In this document: positions 7,714-16,181 of the stretch, piece by piece
Position numbering within the stretch: position 1 is the first letter of the stretch
How the letters are laid out: every line of letters starts with the position of its first letter
Assembly: GCF_019668465.1 (NCBI RefSeq)
Contig: NZ_AP024828.1
Location: 1,922,001 to 1,986,000, forward strand
DNA from: Mycobacterium senriense
Lineage (GTDB): Bacteria > Actinomycetota > Actinomycetes > Mycobacteriales > Mycobacteriaceae
Reading direction: 5' to 3'
Length of the DNA stretch: 64,000 nucleotides
Program-made: the position numbers and the translations under genes
Notes under the pieces: generated by a model
What the model saw: only the letters and a program-made list of their open reading frames with translations
Database searches by the model: none
Told to the model about the DNA's origin: nothing

Positions 7714-9398
7714 TCGGGATCGACGACGTGGACATCGCGGACAAGGTAACTCCCTATCCTGATTCGTTGGCCGCGCGCTATCGGGCAGCCGGATTCTGGA
7801 GGCCTCGGACGCTGTGTCAGGAGTTGCAGGAGTCTGTCGAACGCTTTTCCGATCGGCTCGCTGTGGTCGATCCCGGTGTCAGCTTGACCTACGCCGAGCT
7901 GGGAGATCTCACCGATCGGATTGCGACCGGCTTGCTTCAGGCGGGTCTGAAGCCCGGCGAGCGTGTCTTGTTCCAGACGACCAATCACGTCTGGGCCGTG
8001 CTGGGCTGGTACGGCGTGCTGAAAGCCGGCCTCGTTCCGGTTGCGACGCTGGCCCAGCATCGTTGGCACGAAATCAGTGCGATCGCCGGGCAGTGTGCGC
8101 CGGCCGCGCACCTGTACGAGCCCGGGTTCGCTGGTCATGATTTGCGCAGCCTCGCAACAGAAATCGCACACGCACAACCGAGCCTGCGCATCAAGCTCAC
8201 GGTCGGAACGACCGCACCTGCCTCGGACGAACTCTCGATCGAATCGCTGGCCGAAGCCAACGAATCTACGGGTCAGGAGCGACGCCTCACCATAGAGCAG
8301 GTGCAACGCCAACTCTCCCCGGAGAGTCTGGCGGTGCTACAACTCTCCGGCGGAACAACGAGTGTGCCCAAACTCATTCCGCGCCTGAGCACCGAGTACT
8401 GGTACAACGCCGCTCAGTGGGGCGACGCGATGAACATGGACTCGACCAGCGTTGCCGTGCATCTGCTTCCGTTGATCCACAATGCCGGCATCGTGTGTGC
8501 CCTTCACGCGGCACATTCAGTCGGGGCGTGTTTTGCCACCAGCCCGCCGGATACCGCGGCATTCTTGCGGTTGGCGTCGACTGTAACTATCACCCACATG
8601 CTGATGACGCGACCGATCGCGCGTGTCATCGAGGCTGATACACGGCTGCGGGCGGCCCTGGCGGGGCTGCGCACGGTCGCCTGGGCCGACCGCTCAGTGC
8701 CCAGCGCAGTGATCGACGAGTACGAGACCGGAGCGTGCAAGGTCATCCAGATGTTCGGTATGGGCGAGGGCATGTGCATGTTCTCCCCACGCGACGCATC
8801 GGCGGAGATCCGGCACGGTACACAGGGAACCCCAATCTCTCCCGGGGATGAAGTGCGGGTACTCGAACCCGGCAGTGAGCGACAGGTACCGCCGGGAACA
8901 TCGGGGGAGCTGTGCGCCAGGGGTCCATACACCATCCGCGGTTATTTCGCTGCCCCGGAACGCAACGCCGAAGCCTTCACTTCCGACGGCTTCTACCGTA
9001 CGGGCGACATCGTCACAGAGATTCTCGACGGCGACAAGTCCTACTACCGACTCGAGGACCGGATAAAGGACCTGATCAATCGGGGTGGCGAGAAGATCAA
9101 CGCCGAAGAGGTCGAGCTGTTACTACTCAGGCACGAGGGGATCGAGCGTGCGGCAGTGGTGGCGATGCCCGACTCGCGTTTAGGCGAGCGGGCCTGCGCC
9201 TTCGTGGTTTTACGTCAGGGATCCGAGGCAATCGAGCTCGAGACCATCAAGCAATTCCTTTCGGATCAAGGCGTGGCAAAGTTCAAATGGCCTGAGCGCC
9301 TTGAGATCCGAACTGAACTCCCGCTGACCAATATCCACAAAGTGAATAAGGCGATTCTTCGCGAAGAGATCGCGACATTGCTCGCCGATGAAGGGTAA
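7710..9398 (+). CDS. AMP-dependent aryl/acyl-CoA ligase (EntE/DhbE-like)
   Basis: 562 residues from the ATG at 7710, which overlaps the preceding stop. The P-loop LQLSGGTTSVPKLIPR closely follows the 2,3-dihydroxybenzoate/salicylate adenylating enzymes (EntE, DhbE). Later adenylation motifs are present: YRTGDIV, the hinge RIKDLINRGGEKI and a C-terminal lysine in TNIHKVNKAIL. It should adenylate an aromatic carboxylate and most likely form the CoA thioester, as no carrier protein is nearby. In combination with the SdgC-like hydroxylase at the left edge this recalls CoA-dependent salicylate degradation, but the pathway is not proven. Confidence 0.87.
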   Translation: MIGIDDVDIADKVTPYPDSLAARYRAAGFWRPRTLCQELQESVERFSDRLAVVDPGVSLTYAELGDLTDRIATGLLQAGLKPGERVLFQTTNHVWAVLGWYGVLKAGLVPVATLAQHRWHEISAIAGQCAPAAHLYEPGFAGHDLRSLATEIAHAQPSLRIKLTVGTTAPASDELSIESLAEANESTGQERRLTIEQVQRQLSPESLAVLQLSGGTTSVPKLIPRLSTEYWYNAAQWGDAMNMDSTSVAVHLLPLIHNAGIVCALHAAHSVGACFATSPPDTAAFLRLASTVTITHMLMTRPIARVIEADTRLRAALAGLRTVAWADRSVPSAVIDEYETGACKVIQMFGMGEGMCMFSPRDASAEIRHGTQGTPISPGDEVRVLEPGSERQVPPGTSGELCARGPYTIRGYFAAPERNAEAFTSDGFYRTGDIVTEILDGDKSYYRLEDRIKDLINRGGEKINAEEVELLLLRHEGIERAAVVAMPDSRLGERACAFVVLRQGSEAIELETIKQFLSDQGVAKFKWPERLEIRTELPLTNIHKVNKAILREEIATLLADEG

Positions 9399-9404
9399 TC
9401 GTCG

Positions 9405-9941
9405 ATGAAATGGGTCACGCGCCAGACGGTGCACCTCGATCGTGTCGCCTCACCGTGGCTCATCAAACGCTTCGTGGATCCGGAGGCGCAATTTCTCTTT
9501 GTCGATGCCGACGGGCCGTGGCCCGAAGACGCCACACCGTTCGCACTTCCGGGCGCAGCGTTGGGGATGCATGATCACGACGGCACGACTTTCGACAAGA
9601 TTCTGCGCGCCTACAGCCTGCAATCACCGGTCCTGGCGGATATGGCCGCCGTCATTCGCGCCGGCGTGCACCACGTCCTGCAAGAAGATCAGGGCGATAC
9701 CCCGGACTCGGTGATCCAACTCGGCGTTGCATGGGCTCTCTTATCGGAGGGCCTTATGCTTCAGCGCGGCGACGACCAAGCGATCATCGACGCGTCGATG
9801 GAGGCATACGACGCACTTTTCGCCGCGTTGTGGGCTCGTCGACTCGACGCCAGGAGCGGTCGAGAAGTCTTCTGGGAACGTATGGCCTCGCTCAGATCGC
9901 AGTGGCAGCAGAAATCTCCACTGTCTTCCGGGCAAGCTTGA
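9405..9941 (+). CDS. Chromate-resistance-domain (ChrB C-terminal) protein
   Basis: 178 residues. The start WVTRQTVHLDRVASPWLIKRFVDPEAQFLFVDA (split: WVTRQTVHLDRVASPWLI, then KRFVDPEAQF) matches the Chrome_Resist domain otherwise found at the C-terminus of ChrB. The HTH-type N-terminal part of ChrB is missing. It follows the CoA ligase by six bases and is the last gene of the operon. Nothing here suggests metal resistance: no chrA transporter is present. Its role in an aromatic operon is unknown. Confidence 0.75.
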   Translation: MKWVTRQTVHLDRVASPWLIKRFVDPEAQFLFVDADGPWPEDATPFALPGAALGMHDHDGTTFDKILRAYSLQSPVLADMAAVIRAGVHHVLQEDQGDTPDSVIQLGVAWALLSEGLMLQRGDDQAIIDASMEAYDALFAALWARRLDARSGREVFWERMASLRSQWQQKSPLSSGQA

Positions 9942-9998
9942 CGGCGGCCAATCGCGAACCGTACCGGTGCTGGCGGGTGTTGCTCTGCCGGTAGGGGA

Positions 9999-10769
9999 TC
10001 AGCGCTTCTTATCGGCATCGTCGAGCAAGCGCTCGAGGTAGGCGACATCCTGACGGAGCAGCGACAACGCGGCTCGCGGTCCAGTCGCCGCTGTCACCCG
10101 GTTCTCCGCCTGCAGCACGCTCGCTACTGCCATGTCGGCGACGTCGGTGGCGACCTGATCAGCGCTGGCCGGGTCGTCTTCGTGGAACCACCACGCTACC
10201 CAGTTGCACATACCGATCACGGCCAATGCGGCGATCCGCGGGTTCACCGGGCGAAACTGGCCTGCGTCAATGCCAGCTTGGATGACTTCGATGAGGTTGC
10301 GCAACATCTTGCGCTTGGTGGTCTCGTGAACCTTCGCCAGATCTTCGGGCAATTCGGCTTCGGAACGAGCCAGCAGTAAGAAGCGCGTGGGGTGCAGGGC
10401 ACGGTTATGCGCCATCAGATAGGCAACCTTGGACAGTTTCTGCACAGGGTCGATCGTCTTGTTGGTTGTCACCCGCACTATCTGCGCCGTGTTTCCCGCC
10501 GTGATCTCGGTGACGAGCCTGGAGAGCAGATCTTCCTTGCTCTTGACGTAGTAGTAGAGAGCCGGACGGGTGATGCCCATGGCGTCGGCGATATCTTGGA
10601 GACTGGTGCCGGCGAAGCCGCGCTCGGCGAAAAGCTTCGCCGCGGTTTCGTACATCTGGTTTTCGACTAGCTCTTTGCGCATGCTGGCTGCCGGCGGGGA
10701 CTGCGCATTGCCGTCCCGGGCTGCCTCACGTGCCCCGGAACCCGACGCGGTCTCTGTCGCTTTCGCCAT
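9999..10769 (-). CDS. TetR family transcriptional regulator
   Basis: 256 residues. After about 30 low-complexity residues the TetR helix-turn-helix is clear: GTSLQDIADAMGITRPALYYY, then VKSKEDLLSRL (about 55-86). The C-terminal ligand-binding domain is all helical. It is convergent with the aromatic operon (57-base gap) and divergent from the E2 gene at 11027. Candidate targets are its own promoter region, where a 21-base imperfect palindrome lies at 10980, and the shared promoter block at 4596 and 13798. The regulator-target link is inference. Confidence 0.88.
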   Translation of the reverse strand: MAKATETASGSGAREAARDGNAQSPPAASMRKELVENQMYETAAKLFAERGFAGTSLQDIADAMGITRPALYYYVKSKEDLLSRLVTEITAGNTAQIVRVTTNKTIDPVQKLSKVAYLMAHNRALHPTRFLLLARSEAELPEDLAKVHETTKRKMLRNLIEVIQAGIDAGQFRPVNPRIAALAVIGMCNWVAWWFHEDDPASADQVATDVADMAVASVLQAENRVTAATGPRAALSLLRQDVAYLERLLDDADKKR

Positions 10770-10979
10770 CGAACCATCTTAATTGCCGCAACGCTCAATC
10801 TTCGGAGATCCGGACGCGCGGTGCGCCAAGAGTCCCCACGCCACGCTCGCCGAAGACGCGTGGCACCCATCGGGTCATCCTGCGGGGCGGTGAGCAGCCA
10901 TTCGTCGGGTGTCTCCGAACCGCAAGCCGATGTCGCGCCAGTGATCGAATCAACGCTACAGTCAACTATCAGTCGTATG

Positions 10980-11000
10980 TGTAAACTCATGTCGTTCACA
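10980..11000. promoter_or_regulatory. Imperfect palindrome upstream of the E2 gene
   Basis: TGTAAAC (10980-10986) and GTTCACA (10994-11000) form an inverted repeat with 6 of 7 matching pairs around a 7-base spacer. It lies in the gap between the TetR gene and the E2 gene, 27 bases before the E2 start, where a repressor could act. TAAACT (10982-10987) may be the -10. Confidence 0.4.
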
Positions 11001-11026
11001 GCTGCTCGGACTCAAGGAGTCGACAC

Positions 11027-12667
11027 ATGCCCATCACCGTCCAAATGCCGACGCTCGGCGAGAGCGTCACGGAAGGGACAGTGACCCGGTGGCTCAAGCA
11101 GGAGGGGGACACCGTCGCCCTCGACGAGCCTCTGCTGGAGGTGTCGACAGACAAAGTCGACACCGAAATACCCTCCCCGGCGGCGGGCGTGCTCACAGAG
11201 ATCCTCGCGCGCGAGGATGAAACCGTCGCGGTGGGCAGCGATCTGGCGCTCATCGGCGAAGCTGATTCCGCACCCACCGACGTAATGGTCGACGACCGGC
11301 CGCCGCCGACTTATGTCGGTGCGCCCCCCGAACCCGTCCGGGGGCCCGCTCCCGACAGGCAGTCCGGATCGGAACTCGACGCCGCAGAGCAGGCCGCCAG
11401 TGGGGACGCTGAGACGTTGTCGGTGACGATGCCCGAGCTGGGCGAGTCGATCACCGAGGGCACGGTGACTCGCTGGCTGAAGGACGTCGGCGACTACGTG
11501 GAAGTGAATGACGCGCTCGTAGAAGTGTCCACCGACAAGGTCGATACGGAGATCCCGTCGCCGGCTGCGGGGACGCTGTTGGCCATCACCGCCGCTGCAG
11601 ACCAGGTCGTCCCAGTCGGTGCCGAGCTGGGCAAGATCGGCGCGGCTCGGACACTTTCATCCGCGCCACCGAGAGCATCGGAGGCGCCGCCACAATCCCA
11701 ACGAGAAGCTCAGACGGCACGAGAGCCGGCACCGCAGTTCGTAACGGACGCGGAGCCCCGTGACGACCCGGCGCCCGGTGCCGACCCGGCAGCCAGGCTC
11801 GCCCCCGAGCCCGCCCCCAAGCCCGCCGCACCGCCCGCGCCGGCACCGGTGGACGGGCGCTCCACTGCCGGACACACGCACCCAGCAGACCGCAGTCAGC
11901 AAATCTCACCGTCGCGTGCCGATGCGCCGGTGCGCGGCACGGTCCAGAAGGCCAGCAGGATCCGCCAGCTCACCGCCGCAAAGACCCACGAATCACTCTT
12001 GAGCACAGCGCAATTGACGCAGACCCACGAGGTCGACATGACGGCGATCGCGGCGCTTCGGGCGCGGGCAAAAAAATCCTTCGCCGAGCGGGAAGGAGTC
12101 AACTTGACGTTCCTTCCGTTCATTGCGACCGCCGCGATCGATGCATTGAAAGCCCATCCCAACATCAACGCCAGCTATGACGAGAAGTCCAAAACCATTA
12201 CCTACCATGACGCCGAACACCTTGGTTTCGCCGTCGATACGGCGAGGGGACTGTTGGCTCCTGTGGTGTCCAATGCCGGTGACCTCTCGCTTGGCGGGTT
12301 GGCGCGGGCAATCGTCGACGTTGCCGCGCGGGCGCGTTCTGGCGACCTGGCTCCAAACGAATTGTCGGGTGGAACCTTCACCATCACCAACATCGGCAGT
12401 GAGGGTGGGCTGTTTGATACGCCGATCCTGGTGCAACCCCAGGCGGCGATCCTGGCCACCGGAGTGATCCGTAAGGAACCCAGGGTGGTGCTCGACGCGA
12501 TCGGCAACGAGTCAATCGGCGTGCGGTCGGTCTGCTACCTGTCAATGACCTATGACCATCGACTGGTGGATGGCGCCGATGCCGGCCGTTTCTTGAGTAC
12601 GATCAAGCGTCGCCTCGAGGCTGCGGATTTTGCCGCCGAACTTGATCTAGAGCGGGGGCGCGGGTGA
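11027..12667 (+). CDS. Dihydrolipoamide acyltransferase (E2), DlaT/SucB-like, no subunit-binding domain
   Basis: 546 residues. There are two N-terminal lipoyl domains with the lysine in [10 protein letters not shown] at K43 and K171, an Ala/Pro-rich linker (about 205-310) and a 2-oxoacid dehydrogenase acyltransferase domain (about 310-546). The catalytic motif DHRLVDG has its histidine at about residue 511. The catalytic part closely follows mycobacterial DlaT ([13 protein letters not shown] start, [14 protein letters not shown]). The peripheral-subunit-binding domain that in DlaT lies before this region (VRKLAAENNID-type helix pair) is not seen; the linker passes straight into [13 protein letters not shown]. 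No E1 or E3 gene is nearby. It may be a specialised paralogue or may rely on the housekeeping complex. A start ATG at 11027 follows AAGGAG. Confidence 0.88.
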   Translation: MPITVQMPTLGESVTEGTVTRWLKQEGDTVALDEPLLEVSTDKVDTEIPSPAAGVLTEILAREDETVAVGSDLALIGEADSAPTDVMVDDRPPPTYVGAPPEPVRGPAPDRQSGSELDAAEQAASGDAETLSVTMPELGESITEGTVTRWLKDVGDYVEVNDALVEVSTDKVDTEIPSPAAGTLLAITAAADQVVPVGAELGKIGAARTLSSAPPRASEAPPQSQREAQTAREPAPQFVTDAEPRDDPAPGADPAARLAPEPAPKPAAPPAPAPVDGRSTAGHTHPADRSQQISPSRADAPVRGTVQKASRIRQLTAAKTHESLLSTAQLTQTHEVDMTAIAALRARAKKSFAEREGVNLTFLPFIATAAIDALKAHPNINASYDEKSKTITYHDAEHLGFAVDTARGLLAPVVSNAGDLSLGGLARAIVDVAARARSGDLAPNELSGGTFTITNIGSEGGLFDTPILVQPQAAILATGVIRKEPRVVLDAIGNESIGVRSVCYLSMTYDHRLVDGADAGRFLSTIKRRLEAADFAAELDLERGRG

Positions 12668-12950
12668 CGGCTTGGGACCGCTTACGGACTGAGTCATCAA
12701 ATCTGGCTCCACCGGGGGGATCGCGCGCCGGCTTGATCGTCGACAATCTTTGCGCCGTCGGCGTTTTCGCCGCCGATGCCGCGGCGTGAATTGATCACCC
12801 GGCTGGGCCGCAGCCCGGCCACCGAGCAGTTGAGCAACAATCGTTGGCAGATCTACGATGTAGTTGATTTATCAACGCAAACGTAGCATCGTCTGTTGGG
12901 TGGCGCGCCACTGCCGATAGTGAGCGCCCTCCTCGTGGGTAGCGAAAGGT
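12668..12950. other. Intergenic stretch with one weak small ORF
   Basis: No convincing gene. A 36-codon frame at 12776-12886 (plus) has no ribosome site and no recognised motif, so I do not call it. No clear terminator is visible after the E2 gene. Confidence 0.5.
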
Positions 12951-13289
12951 ATGAAAGCAATGGCCGACCAGTTTGACAACCGTCCAACTCTGTTCGTAAT
13001 CAGGCACCTCCCAGGCCCGAACTTTCGACCTGAGGTCGCGCCCACCGAACAGGACGGCGTCGCGGAACACTTTGCATACGTCCAGCAACTCGAAGAGGCG
13101 GGGGCGATCCTGCTGAGTGGACCGCTGCTGGCGAAAGGCGCTGGTGGACTGATGATCCTCAGTCCCCGCATCGACGCGGCTGAGGCTTCCCGTATCGCGG
13201 AAAACGACCCGGCGATCAAGTCGGGTTTGGTCGTCGCCGACGTGCTGCCTTGGATGATTACTGCGGGCGACTTCTCGTACCTGACCTAA
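12951..13289 (+). CDS. YciI-like protein
   Basis: 112 residues with the YCII alpha/beta ferredoxin-like fold: an N-terminal strand LFVIRHL, the segment HFAYVQQLEEAGAILLSGPLL, and a C-terminal DPAIKSGLVVADVLPWMI. Such proteins are often small enzymes or lactone/cyclic intermediate-processing proteins; some resemble muconolactone isomerase. A GAAAGG stretch precedes the ATG; a second ATG nine bases downstream is possible. It stands alone between the E2 gene and the empty region before mce. The function is not predictable beyond the fold. Confidence 0.75.
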   Translation: MKAMADQFDNRPTLFVIRHLPGPNFRPEVAPTEQDGVAEHFAYVQQLEEAGAILLSGPLLAKGAGGLMILSPRIDAAEASRIAENDPAIKSGLVVADVLPWMITAGDFSYLT

Positions 13290-13797
13290 ACCGGTGTCAA
13301 GCCGGCTGGCGGTCAGACATTTCACGTCGCCCGAGGTGGTTCGGAATCCGAACAGAGACAAAGAGGTTCGCCGTAACGATGTACGACCGCGATGCCTCGA
13401 CGAGCTCCGGCTTTTGGCCTTGGGCGGTGGCGTCAATCTGCCAACAGAAATCACCGAGCTGCTGGCCGGGGCCGGAACCGCGCCCGTGATGCACGCAGGG
13501 CCGTCACGCTCCTCTCGGGGCCGTGCAATTACCGACACCGAAACCTCTCGGCCGCTTGCCTGCGGCGCGGATTCTCCGGAGATTCGCCGTTCACCCGAAA
13601 TGGCAAGTCCCCCACCACCAAGCGGGATGTTGTTGAGCTGATTAACTCCCCTACCCGGGAGTCACCGTGCGCTTGGTGAAGTCCAGAACGGTCCGGACAC
13701 GAGCGCCGGGTCACCGACCATAGGGAGACATGGCGATGTTAGGGACGCGTGCGGACCTGGCCATTCCAGCCATAACTTCGACGCCGCCGGACGCAGG
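13290..13797. other. Gene-poor 5' region before the mce operon
   Basis: About 500 bases without a frame that looks like a known protein on either strand. Several 70-115-codon frames overlap each other with no recognisable motif and no ribosome site. It could be a decayed gene or a regulatory upstream region. Confidence 0.5.
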
Positions 13798-13860
13798 TTA
13801 CGGTGATGCCGACTATTTGACAACTGCGTTGGCGGACGGCTACTGTGACAGCCGTTACAG
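13798..13860 (+). promoter_or_regulatory. Distal mce promoter with shared block and operator-like palindrome
   Basis: TTACGGTGATGCC begins the block at 13798. TTGACA (13817-13822) and TACTGT (13841-13846) with an 18-base spacer form a promoter. The -10 overlaps an 18-base palindrome (13843-13860): CTGTGAC, AGCC, GTTACAG, 6 of 7 pairs matching. The first 35 bases match 4596-4630 at 32 positions. The position of the palindrome over the -10 and start site fits repressor control. Confidence 0.7.
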
Positions 13861-13903
13861 TCAGCGTTCGCGGTGGCACGGCGGTGCCTCTAAGGGCTGT
13901 CAT

Positions 13904-14056
13904 ATGAGGAGTAGGGGTATGCCGCGCCTGGACCCGCAAGCAGCCGGTAAGTCCGCCCGCAAGGGCGTACGAGGTGGCGCCGCGGCCTGTCGTGCGCCCC
14001 GATGCGGCCTCCTTTCCGAGGTGGCCGACGGGCGACGCGATCGGCGTCGTCAATGA
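13904..14056 (+). other. Possible 50-codon arginine-rich leader ORF
   Basis: An ATG at 13904 seven bases after AAGGG, 58 bases downstream of the distal mce -10, opens a 50-codon frame rich in Arg, Ala and Gly. No homology is recognised. It may be a leader peptide, a remnant or chance. Confidence 0.25.
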
Positions 14057-14340
14057 CGCCCATGTCCGCGCTGAGCCCCGGGTCGCGCGAATGTCCTTGC
14101 CAATCAACGGAATCGACTCGTCTGACCTTCGGCCTTACTTCGTCTTGCGGGACGACTCGGGAGCCGCTGCAGGTGTGTCGGCGTCGCGCCGTCTGGTTCC
14201 TTGGAAGTTCTATCGAGAATTTTTGAGACTGTGTTCAAAAATGCTCCGATGTGGTGTACCTTGCCTCAGGAGCAGCGTTGTGAGCCGGAGCACAAGGCAA
14301 ACGACAGTGGTCAGCGCGACGGGGAGGAGGCGAGTTTTCG
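14057..14340. promoter_or_regulatory. mce leader region with inverted repeat and possible proximal promoter
   Basis: No gene is called here. TTTTTGA (14220-14226) and TCAAAAA (14235-14241) form a perfect 7-base inverted repeat. It overlaps TTCAAA (14234-14239), 17 bases before TACCTT (14257-14262), a weak promoter-like pair about 80 bases before the first YrbE gene. This may be a second, separately regulated start for the operon. Confidence 0.4.
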
Positions 14341-15297
14341 ATGGCAACAGAGACGCCGACGGCGGCGACTACGCACGCCGGGTCAGCAAACGGCGACAGC
14401 GGGCACCGCGGCGCCCTGCATCGCGCACCTTTCGGCAACGGCGCCCCGCCGGATGGCTGGCGCGCGGTACTGACGCAGCCCGGCGCCAGCGTCGCCAAGG
14501 CTGCATCGCGAGTCGGCACGATTCCGGCGCGCAGTACGGCGACCACGGGTCGCGCTGTACTGATGGCGGCCGCGGTCTTGCGGTATGCCGTCATCGACAC
14601 AATTTCGATGCGGTTGCCCGTCGGTGAGCTCATCGTACAGGCCTGGACCCTGCTCAAGGTGACGGCAGTTCCAGCGGTGCTGATGGCGGTGCCCTTCGGC
14701 GCGATGATCGCTGTCCAGGTGTCCGGCCTCGTCAACGAGGTGGGGGCAAACTCACTTATTGGGTCGGCAATCGGCGTGGGTGTGGTTCGTCAGGGCGCAC
14801 CGATGACCGCGGGTTTGCTCATGGGTGGCGCCGCGGCGTCGGCGATCGCTGCCGACTTCGGGGCCAGAGCGATCCGCGAGGAACTCGACGCACTGAGAAC
14901 ACTCGGTATCGATCCGGTGCAGCGTCTGGTCGTGCCGCGCTTTCTGGCCCTGATCCTCATCGCGCCGATTTTGTGCACCATCGTCATCGCATCCGGCGTG
15001 GCAGCAGCCTTCACGATCTCGGTCACCGTCAATGACGTGACGCCCGGAAGCTTCTGGCTGTCATTCGGTTCGTTTGCGAAGATGGTCGACGTCTGGTTTG
15101 CGATGGGCAAGACCGTCACCTTCGCCGCGTTTGTCGCAATCATCTCCTCGATGCGGGGCATGGAGGCCAAGGGCGGGCCGCGTGGTGTGGCGGATGCGGT
15201 CAACGCCGCTGTCGTACTCAACGTCGTCTGCATCGTGACCGCAAATCTGGCGATCACTCAGCTGGAGACGATGTTCTTCCCCATGGCGGTGGCATAG
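14341..15297 (+). CDS. yrbEA: YrbE-type Mce permease A
   Basis: 318 residues, first gene of the mce operon, with a GGGAGGAGG ribosome site upstream of the ATG. It is an MlaE-family permease with several hydrophobic helices and the conserved cytoplasmic EELDALRTLGIDPVQRLVVP segment typical of mycobacterial YrbE proteins. With YrbEB it forms the membrane channel to which the Mce proteins and an MceG-type ATPase attach, moving lipids or sterol-like compounds across the inner membrane. It has about 60 extra N-terminal residues, low-complexity and Thr/Ala-rich, compared with the usual 255-265-residue YrbEA; a shorter start is possible, but the ribosome site favours this one. Confidence 0.9.
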   Translation: MATETPTAATTHAGSANGDSGHRGALHRAPFGNGAPPDGWRAVLTQPGASVAKAASRVGTIPARSTATTGRAVLMAAAVLRYAVIDTISMRLPVGELIVQAWTLLKVTAVPAVLMAVPFGAMIAVQVSGLVNEVGANSLIGSAIGVGVVRQGAPMTAGLLMGGAAASAIAADFGARAIREELDALRTLGIDPVQRLVVPRFLALILIAPILCTIVIASGVAAAFTISVTVNDVTPGSFWLSFGSFAKMVDVWFAMGKTVTFAAFVAIISSMRGMEAKGGPRGVADAVNAAVVLNVVCIVTANLAITQLETMFFPMAVA

Positions 15298-16172
15298 TGG
15301 CGCAGCCGACACTGCCAGGCTCTCGCGCCGTCCCGTCAAAGTATCTGAGTTTTGGCCGGGCACCGGTCAGACTCGTTAATGGCACGCTGAGAACCGCGGG
15401 CCAATGGGTGGTGTTCATCGCCCAGACCGTGTGGCTGCTACCGACAACCATTCGGCGGTATTCACGGGAAACAGTGCGAGTGATGAACAGCCTGGCGTGG
15501 GGCCGGGGTTCAATAGTCGTCGACGGCGGCGTGATCAGCATCCTGACAATCCTTGGTGTGACCATCGGCGCAATGGTGGCCATCGAAGCCTATGCGACGC
15601 TCAACTTGATCGGCCTCGGCGCGCTGTCCGGAATCATCGGCGGGTGGGGAAACGTCCGGGAGATGGCACCGCTGGTCACCGGCGTCGCGTTCGCCTCCCA
15701 AGCCGGCTGCCGGATGACTGCCGAAATCGGCTCCATGCGGATCGCGGACGAAATCGATGCCACCGAGTCGATGGGGCTGCGATCGATCCCGTTCGTCGTG
15801 GGCACGCGTCTCGTCGGCGGAATGATATGTGTGGTACCCGGCTTTCTGCTCGAGTTGATGGTTGCTTTCTTCACCTCGGATCTGGTGATTCGCGTTTCCT
15901 ACAATCAACCAGCCGGAACATACAATCACTATTTTGTTCAATTCCTCTCCCCGACGGACATTGCATATTCGCTCACCAAGGCGATTATTTACTGCGCCGC
16001 CGCAACGTTGATTCATTGTTATTACGGTTATTTTGCATCGGGCGGACCCGTTGGGGTCGGACAGGCTTCCGGACGCGCAATTCGCGCGAGTCTCGTCACC
16101 ATTATGGTCCTCGACATTATGACGACCGTCATGATTTGGGGCTGGACGCCGAAATTCGAGTTCAAGGGCTAG
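15297..16172 (+). CDS. yrbEB: YrbE-type Mce permease B
   Basis: 291 residues from a GTG whose first base is the last base of the yrbEA stop codon. MlaE-family features include VRMAP-like REMAPLVTGVAFASQAGCRMTAEIGSMR and ADEIDATESMGL, the EIG/ExD motif of the coupling helix, and multiple transmembrane helices. It partners YrbEA in the Mce importer. The spacing shows strict translational coupling. Confidence 0.92.
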   Translation: MAQPTLPGSRAVPSKYLSFGRAPVRLVNGTLRTAGQWVVFIAQTVWLLPTTIRRYSRETVRVMNSLAWGRGSIVVDGGVISILTILGVTIGAMVAIEAYATLNLIGLGALSGIIGGWGNVREMAPLVTGVAFASQAGCRMTAEIGSMRIADEIDATESMGLRSIPFVVGTRLVGGMICVVPGFLLELMVAFFTSDLVIRVSYNQPAGTYNHYFVQFLSPTDIAYSLTKAIIYCAAATLIHCYYGYFASGGPVGVGQASGRAIRASLVTIMVLDIMTTVMIWGWTPKFEFKG

Positions 16173-16181
16173 GGGAAAAGC

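Noticed and set aside
9942..9998. TACCGG/CCGGTA repeat between convergent genes as terminator
   Set aside because: Loop of about 20 bases and short arms; too weak.
12776..12886. 36-codon small ORF
   Set aside because: No ribosome site and no homology recognised.
12795..13538. 247-codon minus-strand frame
   Set aside because: Covers the YciI-like gene on the opposite strand and has no recognised motif.
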